NCBI GenBank assembly: GCA_030731635.1
Contig: JANQTR010000223.1
Location: forward strand, 1-10,740
Source of the DNA: Erythrobacter sp.
GTDB taxonomy: Bacteria > Pseudomonadota > Alphaproteobacteria > Sphingomonadales > Sphingomonadaceae
DNA length: 10,740 nt
Direction of reading: 5' to 3'
Shown here in pieces: positions 1 to 5,484 of the stretch (position 1 is its first letter; each line of letters begins with the position of its first letter). The translations under genes and the position numbers were made by a program. Below the pieces are notes generated by a model. It saw only the letters and a program-made list of their open reading frames with translations, had not been told where the DNA came from and did not search any database.

Positions 1-224
1 TAAGTGCCGCCCTTCCTTTTGTCATGTCGGCTTAGGCGACGTCGCAGGCGTCCGGCAGGAAACGCGATCTGTGCCCCGGTGCCCGAGCTTCCACCCATTG
101 CCAATTAGCTGAAGGGACAGCCTCGCACATCCGATGTGTCATTTCGCCACAATCTCCCGGGCGCCTGTCATTTTCGCGACCAGACCACGCTTGCAATCAC
201 ATTGCCGTGTGATATTGCATTGCA
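1..224. other. Leader region upstream of ribB
   Basis: No convincing gene is present here. The first three bases are TAA, which could be the stop codon of a plus-strand gene ending at the window edge (a riboflavin gene would fit the context), but this cannot be decided from the window. Short inverted repeats are visible: GCGACGTCGC at 36-45 and CACATC-C-GATGTG at 126-138. I found nothing resembling the conserved core of the FMN (RFN) riboswitch. Open frames in this region are short and overlap the start of ribB in other frames, so I do not call them. Confidence 0.6.
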
Positions 225-226
225 AT
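191..226 (+). promoter_or_regulatory. Inverted-repeat-rich ribB promoter or operator
   Basis: TTGCAAT at 191-197 is repeated as its reverse complement ATTGCAA at 219-225. Inside this pair, CACA (198-201) faces TGTG (208-211), and TTGCA-T-TGCAA (215-225) is a separate palindrome. The dyad abuts the ribB start codon. TTGCAA (191-196) and TATTGC (213-218), 16 bases apart, could act as weak -35 and -10 boxes. In that case transcription would start at or next to the ATG, and no Shine-Dalgarno sequence is visible upstream. The repeats are seen directly. Their role as an operator or promoter is inferred. Confidence 0.4.
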
Positions 227-1472
227 GAACACATCTTCTATCACACGAGTTCGCGAACTCGTCACATCCGGCGTCATGACCAAGGCAGGGCTTGCCCGCG
301 CGGCTGGGCTACACGCCAACACCCTGCGCGATTGCACCGAGGGTGGCTGGAACCCGACCACCGAAACCCTCGCCAAGCTTGAGGCGTTTCTCGACGCCAA
401 TAGCGACAAACCGGTGCTCGCGAGCATCGAAGAGATCATCGACGAAGCCAAGAACGGGCGGATGTACATCCTTGTCGATGACGAAGACCGCGAAAACGAG
501 GGCGATCTCATCATCCCCGCGCAAATGGCGACCCCGCAGGCGATCAATTTCATGGCCACCCATGGGCGCGGCCTGATCTGCTTGGCGCTGACCAAGGAGC
601 GGGTCGATCACCTTGGCCTGCAACCGATGAGCCGCAACAACAAGGAATCGATGCAAACCGCCTTCACAATCTCGATCGAGGCGAAGGAAGGCGTGACCAC
701 CGGCATTTCCGCGGCGGACCGTGCGCGCACGATCTCAGTCGCGATTGATGCGGCCAAGGGCCCAGAGGATATCGTCACACCCGGGCATGTTTTTCCGTTG
801 GCCGCGCGCGATGGTGGCACCCTGGTGCGTGCCGGGCATACCGAAGCCGCAGTGGATATCTCGCGCCTCGCCGGGCTCAATCCATCGGGAGTGATCTGCG
901 AGATCATGAATGATGACGGCAGCATGGCCCGCCTTGATGATCTGATCGCATTTGCGCGGCGGCATGATCTCAAGATCGGCACCATCCGCGATCTGATCGC
1001 CTATCGAATGCGCAATGATCACCTGGTCGAACGGATGAGCGAGCGCAGCTTTACCTCGGATTATGGCGGCCAGTGGCGGATGATAACCTACCGCGACCGG
1101 GTCGCCGGCAATGAGGCCTATGTGCTGCAAAAAGGTCACGTGGTGCCCGGAGAGCCCACCCTCGCCCGGGTTCACCCGATTTCGGTGTTTGACGATGTGC
1201 TGGGCCAGCCCGGCCCGCGCAAGCGCACCTTGCAGCGCGCGATGCAGACAATTGGCGAACATGGTTCAGGCGTGATCGTGATCCTCACCGGGCGCGTCGG
1301 GACTGGCGAGTGGAGCCGGGACGAGGAATTGCGAAATATCGGTATCGGCTCGCAGATCCTGGCCGACCTAGGCATCAGCGACATGGTACTGCTGTCGAAC
1401 AGTCGGCCCGATCTGGTCGCGCTAGAAGGCTATGGCCTCACCATTACCAAATTCCACCCGATTGCGGAGTAA
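225..1472 (+). CDS. ribB: 3,4-dihydroxy-2-butanone-4-phosphate synthase, RibBX type, with HTH-like N-terminus
   Basis: This cytoplasmic enzyme (415 aa) converts ribulose 5-phosphate to DHBP plus formate, supplying the four-carbon unit of riboflavin. Residues about 66-260 hold the DHBP synthase domain with all its signatures: DDEDRENEGDL (85-95), THGRGLIC (112-119), GVTTGISAADRA (156-167), RAGHTEAAVD (202-211) and EIMNDDGSMAR (226-236). Residues about 265-415 align with GTP cyclohydrolase II, but the three zinc-binding cysteines are absent (the segment after RVHPIS at 315-320 has no Cys) and so is the catalytic RGIGL motif. Only the terminal GIGSQILADLG and EGYGL parts survive. This matches the RibBX variant described in Proteobacteria, so GTP opening needs another gene. 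Residues 20-56 resemble a XRE-like helix-turn-helix (LARAAGLHANTLRD). The ATG at 225 keeps this domain; ATG 276 would remove part of it. The gene lies 5 bases before ribH. Confidence 0.93.
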   Translation: MNTSSITRVRELVTSGVMTKAGLARAAGLHANTLRDCTEGGWNPTTETLAKLEAFLDANSDKPVLASIEEIIDEAKNGRMYILVDDEDRENEGDLIIPAQMATPQAINFMATHGRGLICLALTKERVDHLGLQPMSRNNKESMQTAFTISIEAKEGVTTGISAADRARTISVAIDAAKGPEDIVTPGHVFPLAARDGGTLVRAGHTEAAVDISRLAGLNPSGVICEIMNDDGSMARLDDLIAFARRHDLKIGTIRDLIAYRMRNDHLVERMSERSFTSDYGGQWRMITYRDRVAGNEAYVLQKGHVVPGEPTLARVHPISVFDDVLGQPGPRKRTLQRAMQTIGEHGSGVIVILTGRVGTGEWSRDEELRNIGIGSQILADLGISDMVLLSNSRPDLVALEGYGLTITKFHPIAE

Positions 1473-1477
1473 GACCA

Positions 1478-1900
1478 ATGGCCCGTTTCCTGATTGTCGA
1501 GGCGCGGTTCTACGCGCATCTGAATGATATGCTGATCGCCGGGGCCAAGGCCGCGTTGAAGCAGGCCGGGCACGAGGTCGAGGTACTGACTGTTCCCGGG
1601 GCGCTTGAAATCCCCGGTGCGATTGCACTGGCATCGGAAAGCGGAGAGTTTGACGGCTTTGTGGCGATTGGCGTGGTGATCCGGGGCGAAACCTATCACT
1701 TTGAAATCGTCGCCGGCGAGAGTGCGCGTGCGATCATGGCGCTGACGATGGACGGCATCGCTATTGGCAATGGCATCCTGACCGTCGAGAACGAGGCACA
1801 GGCGCTTGTGCGCGCTGATCCAGCGCAAAAAGACAAGGGCGGCGAAGCAGCCAAGGCGGCGCTTGCACTTCATGCATTGCAAGATCGCTTCGGGCATTGA
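1478..1900 (+). CDS. ribH: 6,7-dimethyl-8-ribityllumazine synthase
   Basis: Lumazine synthase condenses DHBP from RibB with 5-amino-6-ribitylaminouracil to give the direct precursor of riboflavin. The protein is 140 aa, slightly short of the usual 150-160 but complete. Visible family features are the N-terminal strand with ARF (residues 9-11) for the aromatic substrate contact, VPGALEIP (39-46), GVVIRGETYHFEIV (65-78) with the likely catalytic His74, NGILTVE (98-104), and R112 and K120 in the phosphate-binding region. The ATG at 1478 was chosen because it gives the family N-terminus and has GGAG 8 bases upstream, inside the end of ribB. The longer in-frame extension from 1310 lies within ribB and is rejected. 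The 5-base spacing from ribB indicates one transcript and coupled translation. Confidence 0.95.
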   Translation: MARFLIVEARFYAHLNDMLIAGAKAALKQAGHEVEVLTVPGALEIPGAIALASESGEFDGFVAIGVVIRGETYHFEIVAGESARAIMALTMDGIAIGNGILTVENEAQALVRADPAQKDKGGEAAKAALALHALQDRFGH

Positions 1901-1906
1901 TAGCGT

Positions 1907-1927
1907 GCGGCAAGGCTGTGCCGTTTT
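1907..1927 (+). terminator. Intrinsic terminator after ribH
   Basis: Seven bases after the ribH stop, GCGGCA (1907-1912) pairs with TGCCGT (1919-1924) around a 6-base loop, with one G-T closing pair. A short T run follows (to 1927). The stem is GC-rich but the T run is only four bases, so termination may be partial. Confidence 0.5.
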
Positions 1928-1939
1928 GGAACCTCGCCT

Positions 1940-1956
1940 TTACTACGTAGTTTCCC
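1940..1956. promoter_or_regulatory. FixJ/NarL-like palindromic box
   Basis: ACTACGTAGT (1942-1951) is a perfect 10-base palindrome that continues into TTTCCC. The combination TACGTAGTTTCCC closely resembles the box I recall for FixJ-type response regulators in front of nifA and fixK in rhizobia (GTAAGTAGTTTCCC). It sits about 110 bases upstream of the 54-residue ORF and after the ribH terminator, so it is placed to drive the downstream genes. The palindrome is certain. The regulator identity is inferred from similarity only. Confidence 0.4.
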
Positions 1957-1990
1957 TCTGTAGATTTCCATAAGGCTTTAACGCGATATC

Positions 1991-2027
1991 CGACCAGCTT
2001 CTGCTGTCACCCGTTGGTCGCACGGGT
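1991..2027 (+). promoter_or_regulatory. Two mutually exclusive hairpins in the leader of the small ORF
   Basis: CGACCA (1991-1996) can pair with TGGTCG (2015-2020). ACCCGT (2009-2014) can pair with ACGGGT (2022-2027). The right arm of the first stem lies in the loop of the second, so the two would compete (or form a pseudoknot, although a one-base connecting loop is too short for comfort). They lie 36 bases upstream of the TTG start at 2063. A three-codon ORF with stop (ATG 2041 to TAG 2052) follows, and its stop overlaps the AGGA ribosome-binding site of the small gene. Confidence 0.3.
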
Positions 2028-2062
2028 TAGCGGATCAGTAATGGATATCTAGGATCTGAACT

Positions 2063-2227
2063 TTGGAAAAACTGACTTCGGCGGAGCCGCGCGACACCGG
2101 CCCGCACGTAATTTTGGCAGCGCTTGAACTTCAGCTCGCGGCCCTCGACAAGATTGGTGCGCATATTGCTGCGGCCCACGTCGACGCGGCAATTCAGCAG
2201 CTGCGCCTCGATCAGTCGCGCAGGTAA
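2063..2227 (+). CDS. Small alanine-rich protein of unknown function (54 aa, TTG start)
   Basis: I do not recognise a named family. The case for a real gene is as follows. AGGA at 2051-2054 stands 8 bases before a TTG start, an in-frame TGA at 2057 blocks any longer version, and 37 of the 54 sense codons end in G or C, like the neighbouring genes. The product has a polar N-terminus with EPRDTGPH, then a stretch from about residue 14 to 48 expected to be one long amphipathic helix (for example ALELQLAALDKIGAHIAAAH). It has no signal peptide, transmembrane segment or cysteine. It precedes a winged-helix regulator on the same strand, and the intervening 141 bases contain several inverted repeats. 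A helical partner or modulator of that regulator is possible but unproven. The opposite-strand frame over this region lacks these features. Confidence 0.6.
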   Translation: MEKLTSAEPRDTGPHVILAALELQLAALDKIGAHIAAAHVDAAIQQLRLDQSRR

Positions 2228-2228
2228 T

Positions 2229-2252
2229 GGGGAAGCTGTGATCGCTTTCCCC
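2229..2252 (+). other. Stem-loop after the 54-aa ORF
   Basis: GGGGAA (2229-2234) pairs with TTCCCC (2247-2252), and the inner GC/GC pair extends the stem across a single bulged T. It begins two bases after the small gene's stop. No T run follows, so this is more likely an RNA-end or stability hairpin than a standard terminator. Confidence 0.35.
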
Positions 2253-2274
2253 CGCAAAAAGAGGCGCCTGCGTA

Positions 2275-2351
2275 TTTACCCGTAAAGCCAGACCAAGAAC
2301 AACTGCGTAGGTTGATGGTTAGCAAATAATTTGAACCGGACAGGGCCGGTT
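2275..2351. promoter_or_regulatory. Inverted repeats in front of the winged-helix regulator gene
   Basis: TTTAC-CC-GTAAA (2275-2286) is a perfect inverted repeat. AACCGG (2334-2339) pairs with CCGGTT (2346-2351) around 6 bases and ends 17 bases before the regulator's ATG. The stretch between them is AT-rich (AAATAAT at 2324-2330) and could hold a -10 element, but I could not place a convincing -35/-10 pair. Autoregulation by the downstream protein is an inference. Confidence 0.3.
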
Positions 2352-2368
2352 TCCCCAGAGGCGAGCGG

Positions 2369-2896
2369 ATGGGCGATATTGAACGCAACGACGACTTTCG
2401 CTCAGGCGACAAAGGTACTTTGGTCTCCACTAGTTTCTTTCATCCGCTCGCTGATGAGTTAATGGCGATTGCCAGTCGACTGCGTGATGCGGCAACACTG
2501 CCATCGCCGGAAGATACTGTGCCAGCTTCGCTCGCCGCCAAGCCGGAACGAGTCGCGCGCAATCATGTCACGCTTGCCCGCAAAGCTTATTCGCTGCGGC
2601 GTCAACGTGCCGCAATCTTTGGCAATCCGGATTTGTTTGGCGAACCAGCGTGGGATATCCTGCTAGACCTCTACATCGCGAATGCTGAAGGCAAAACCGT
2701 GTCGGTCTCCAGCGCTTGCATCGGTTCAGCCGCACCAGCCACGACTGGACTGCGGTGGTTGGGCGTGCTCACCGATGAAGGGCTCTTGGTGCGCGAAAAC
2801 GACTCTGAAGATCACCGCCGCGTCATGGTTCGGCTGACGAGCAAAGGGCTAAAGGCGATGGAACAGTTTTTTGATGCGGTTGAGGCAGGTGACTAA
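2369..2896 (+). CDS. MarR-like winged-helix transcriptional regulator
   Basis: This is a 175-aa cytoplasmic DNA-binding protein. Residues about 88-170 form a winged helix-turn-helix of MarR type. The first helix contains FGEPAWDILLDLYIAN (90-105), the recognition-helix region is AAPATTGLRWLG (121-132), the wing is DSEDHRRVMVRLT (145-157), and LTSKGLKAMEQFF (156-168) is the usual closing helix. The first 60 residues are low in recognisable structure and probably not part of the fold. No ligand-binding or receiver domain is visible, so the signal it senses is unknown. The start has AGAGG at 2357-2361, 7 bases upstream. It follows the 54-residue ORF and is convergent with eno. Base composition is less GC-rich than the enzyme genes nearby. 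Confidence 0.8.
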   Translation: MGDIERNDDFRSGDKGTLVSTSFFHPLADELMAIASRLRDAATLPSPEDTVPASLAAKPERVARNHVTLARKAYSLRRQRAAIFGNPDLFGEPAWDILLDLYIANAEGKTVSVSSACIGSAAPATTGLRWLGVLTDEGLLVRENDSEDHRRVMVRLTSKGLKAMEQFFDAVEAGD

Positions 2897-2911
2897 CCCT
2901 GCCCCCGGGTT
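2895..2911. terminator. Weak bidirectional stem between convergent genes
   Basis: The 22-base gap between the regulator stop and the eno stop contains AACCC (2895-2899) facing GGGTT (2907-2911). The stem is 5 bp with a 7-base loop and has no proper T run on either strand. It may separate the two convergent transcripts only poorly. Confidence 0.2.
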
Positions 2912-2918
2912 CCGCAAC

Positions 2919-4205
2919 TCAGCAGCGTCCACCGAAACAGGACCGCCCTGCATAAGCGGCACTGTCGCCGAGTTCTTCTTCGATACGGATCAGCTGGTTG
3001 TATTTGGCAAGCCGGTCTGACCGGGCAAGCGATCCGGTCTTGATCTGGCCGCAGTTGGTAGCCACCGCCAGATCGGCGATGGTCGCGTCCTCAGTCTCAC
3101 CCGAACGGTGGCTCATCACGCAGGTGTAGCGCGCGCGGTGCGCCATATCGACCGCGGCCAGCGTTTCGGTCAGCGTGCCGATCTGGTTGACCTTCACCAG
3201 CAGAGAATTGGCCAGCCCACGCGCGATACCATCCGACAAACGCGCAGGATTGGTGACGAACAGATCATCGCCGACCAACTGCACATTGTCGCCGATCTTC
3301 GCCGTCAGCGCTGCCCAACCGTCGAAATCATCTTCGCTCATCCCATCTTCCACCGAACGGATCGGGTAATCGGCGCAGAGTTTGGCGAGGTAATCGGCCA
3401 TCTCGTCACCGCTCAGGCTAAGGCCCTCGCCCGAGATTTCATAGCGTCCGTTCTTGAAGAACTCGGTCGCCGCGCAGTCCAATGCCAAGACAATGTCCTC
3501 GCCTGGGGTAAAGCCAGCCTTGGCGATGCTCTCCATGATGAAATCGAGCGCCGCGCGGGTGCTGGCAAGGTCAGGCGCAAAGCCGCCTTCATCGCCGACA
3601 CTCGTGGCAAGACCTTTCTGCGCGAGGCCCTTCTTGAGCGTGTGAAATACCTCTGAGCCCCAGCGCACAGCCTCTGCAATGCTGTCTGCACCGACCGGCA
3701 TGATCATGAATTCCTGGATGTCGATCGGGTTGTCAGCATGTTCGCCGCCGTTGATGATGTTCATCATCGGCACGGGTAGCATGTGCGCAGAAACCCCGCC
3801 GAGGTAGGAATAGAGCGGAAGGCCGCGCGCATTGGCCGCCGCCTTGGCCACCGCCAGACTGGTGCCAAGGATCGCATTGGCGCCGAGCCGCGCCTTGTTG
3901 GGTGTGCCATCAAGCGCAATCATCGACAGGTCGATGTCACGCTGATCTTCGGCATCGAAATTGTCGATCAGCATTTCACGGATCTCGGTGTTAACCGCCT
4001 CGACCGCTTTCAGCACGCCTTTGCCAAGGTAGCGCGCAGCATCGCCATCGCGCAGCTCGACCGCCTCATGCGCGCCGGTTGATGCGCCCGAAGGCACAGC
4101 TGCACGGCCAAAACTGCCATCGTCGAGCAAGACGTCGACCTCGACAGTGGGGTTTCCGCGGCTGTCGAGTATCTCGCGGCCGTGCAGGTCAATGATGGCG
4201 GTCAT
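2919..4205 (-). CDS. eno: Enolase (phosphopyruvate hydratase)
   Basis: Enolase interconverts 2-phosphoglycerate and phosphoenolpyruvate in glycolysis and gluconeogenesis, and is usually a dimer in the cytoplasm. The 428-aa product is of normal length and complete. Visible active-site elements are the mobile loop SGAST (39-43), H156 and E165 in GGEHADN and QEFMI, the general acid/base E206 in GDEGG, magnesium ligands D243, E286 and D313, the catalytic K338 in LLVKVNQIGTL, SHRSGE (365-370), and K389 in QIKTG. I chose the start at 4205 because it gives the family N-terminus MTAIIDLHGREILDSRGNP and has GGAG (complement of 4212-4215) 6-7 bases upstream. An in-frame start 16 codons earlier would add an atypical leader. 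It is transcribed divergently from the membrane-protein cassette. Confidence 0.97.
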   Translation of the reverse strand: MTAIIDLHGREILDSRGNPTVEVDVLLDDGSFGRAAVPSGASTGAHEAVELRDGDAARYLGKGVLKAVEAVNTEIREMLIDNFDAEDQRDIDLSMIALDGTPNKARLGANAILGTSLAVAKAAANARGLPLYSYLGGVSAHMLPVPMMNIINGGEHADNPIDIQEFMIMPVGADSIAEAVRWGSEVFHTLKKGLAQKGLATSVGDEGGFAPDLASTRAALDFIMESIAKAGFTPGEDIVLALDCAATEFFKNGRYEISGEGLSLSGDEMADYLAKLCADYPIRSVEDGMSEDDFDGWAALTAKIGDNVQLVGDDLFVTNPARLSDGIARGLANSLLVKVNQIGTLTETLAAVDMAHRARYTCVMSHRSGETEDATIADLAVATNCGQIKTGSLARSDRLAKYNQLIRIEEELGDSAAYAGRSCFGGRC

Positions 4206-4363
4206 GTTTGGCTCCGGCAGGAATGTGTTGTAAGGTTGTAAGACACTTTGCACAGCGTGATTCTAAGGCACGCCGGGCGCGCCAAACCCCTATGCGCCGG
4301 AACGCTGCGGTGCAAGCGGGCGGCACTCCGGTGGCCCTAAACAACAAAAGATTGGACGATCCC
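4206..4363. promoter_or_regulatory. Divergent promoter region, eno / membrane cassette
   Basis: These 158 bases lie between two divergent start codons, so they should carry promoters for both. The octamer GTTGTAAG is repeated in perfect tandem (4227-4242), about 22-37 bases from the eno start on the eno leader side. TTGTAA (4236-4241) with GATTCT 17 bases downstream is a weak plus-strand promoter candidate. For eno, TTGCAC on the minus strand followed 17 bases later by TAGGGG is a weak candidate. None is strong enough to fix a transcription start. Confidence 0.35.
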
Positions 4364-4996
4364 ATGGCAGATACCACTCCCGAAAAGTCGCCCGCTCCCA
4401 AGGCGCGCAAAGCCGCTTCAACTCCGGCCAAGGGTGGCACGGCCAAGGCCAAGACCCCGACCAAGGCTGCCCCGCTGAAGACCGCTGCCACCGCCAAAAG
4501 CGCCGACGCTTCGGCGCCTCCGATTGCCGAAGCCAAAGGCCGCTTCAACGCCGCCTTGGAAGAAGCCAAAGCGGGTGCCGCAGCCCTGCGTGCCGAAGCT
4601 GAGACCCGGCTCAGCAGCGCAGGCCAGCAAGCCAAAGGCAAAGGCACCGATCTGGTCAGCGAAGCCAAGGTCTATGGCGAACAGGCCTTGGGCAAAGCTG
4701 GCGAACTGGCGGTTGAAGGCAAAAACGTCGCCAGTGACGCGATCGCCTCGCTTGGCAAGGTCGTAGGTGACAGTGCCAACCAGATTGATGAAAAACTGGG
4801 CGAACAATATGGCGACTACGCCCGCAAAGCGTCGCGCACGCTGGTCGAAACGTCTGCCAAACTGGAAGCTAAAAGCGTTGAGGAATTGGGCGAAGATGCC
4901 CGCGCCGCTGTCCGCAAAAGCCCCGGCGTTGCGGTGGGGATTGCTGCGGTGGTTGGCTTTTTCATCGCCCGGATGCTGGGCGGCAAGCGTAGCTGA
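4364..4996 (+). CDS. Tail-anchored coiled protein of YqjD/ElaB/DUF883 style with Lys/Ala/Pro-rich tail
   Basis: This 210-aa protein has three visible parts. Residues 1-52 are basic and low in complexity, rich in K, A, P and T (for example KARKAASTPAKGGTAKAKTP), like a histone H1 tail. Residues about 53-182 are charged and Ala-rich and should be mostly helical. Residues about 187-204 (PGVAVGIAAVVGFFIARML) are a glycine-spaced transmembrane helix, ending in GGKRS. A helical body with a C-terminal membrane anchor is the layout of E. coli YqjD and ElaB, which tether to the inner membrane and bind ribosomes in stationary phase. Whether this protein does so is inference. The ATG at 4364 (GGA 7 bases upstream) was preferred over ATG 4292 because the upstream stretch looks non-coding. 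It is first of four adjacent genes, with 47 bases to the next. A phasin-like granule protein is an alternative. Confidence 0.72.
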   Translation: MADTTPEKSPAPKARKAASTPAKGGTAKAKTPTKAAPLKTAATAKSADASAPPIAEAKGRFNAALEEAKAGAAALRAEAETRLSSAGQQAKGKGTDLVSEAKVYGEQALGKAGELAVEGKNVASDAIASLGKVVGDSANQIDEKLGEQYGDYARKASRTLVETSAKLEAKSVEELGEDARAAVRKSPGVAVGIAAVVGFFIARMLGGKRS

Positions 4997-5043
4997 TCGC
5001 ACAGCGGCGCTGGCAGACCCGGAAGCGGGCGCAGGAACAGACG

Positions 5044-5484
5044 ATGCACGATAGCAACCCCGGCCCGGCGCAATTGCCGGACGATAGCGCCACCGCTCTG
5101 TCGCCCGAACCGGAGGCGGGCGGCGCTGCGGACGACGATGGCAACAGCTTTACGGCGTTGAGCGACGATATCACCGCGCTGATTGATGATGCGCGCACCT
5201 ATGCCGAGGCTGAAATTGCCTTTCAAAAGACACGCGCCGGGATTGCTGGCAAGGCGGCGGGGCGTGCGTTGGTACTGTTGGTGCTGGCGGTGGTCCTGTT
5301 TCACATTGCTGTCATCGCATTGGCGGTGGGCGCAGTCATCGCGCTAGCCCCATTGGTGACCATCTGGGGCGCGATTGCAATTGTCGTGGGCGTGCTGCTC
5401 ATCGGGGTTGCAGTGCTGGTTGCCGCTGCGGTGGGTAATGGCAAGATGCTAGCGGCTTTGTTCGGATCGGGGGACAAGCCATGA
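5044..5484 (+). CDS. Phage-holin-like membrane protein, DUF1469/YqjE family
   Basis: This is a 146-aa inner-membrane protein. Residues 1-40 are acidic and probably disordered. Residues about 41-72 form an amphipathic segment (DDITALIDDARTYAEAEIAF). Two long hydrophobic helices follow at about 74-102 and 105-130, joined by a short turn (LAPLVTIWG). This domain order, with an amphipathic helix and then a hairpin of two TM helices, is that of the DUF1469/YqjE group, often labelled phage holin family although the genes are chromosomal and not in prophages. AGGAA (5033-5037) precedes the ATG by 6 bases. The stop overlaps the next start (ATGA at 5481-5484), so translation is coupled. In enterobacteria yqjE sits next to yqjD, which supports the family reading of the preceding gene. 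No evidence suggests lytic function here. Confidence 0.78.
   Translation: MHDSNPGPAQLPDDSATALSPEPEAGGAADDDGNSFTALSDDITALIDDARTYAEAEIAFQKTRAGIAGKAAGRALVLLVLAVVLFHIAVIALAVGAVIALAPLVTIWGAIAIVVGVLLIGVAVLVAAAVGNGKMLAALFGSGDKP

Noticed and set aside
1..224. FMN riboswitch upstream of ribB
   Set aside because: The conserved RFN core segments could not be found in this leader.
197..595. Minus-strand open frame over the ribB start
   Set aside because: Overlaps the confident ribB coding region in antisense and has no family motif.
1131..1146. Second parS-like site (CACGTG core inside ribB)
   Set aside because: Only the central core matches; the outer TGTT and AACA arms are absent.
3108..3656. Plus-strand open frame of 182 codons opposite eno
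   Set aside because: Antisense shadow of the enolase core, which has every catalytic residue on the minus strand.
5044..5484. Prophage lysis module because of the holin-like protein
   Set aside because: No endolysin, spanin, integrase or structural phage gene is nearby, and the DUF1469/YqjE family is chromosomal.
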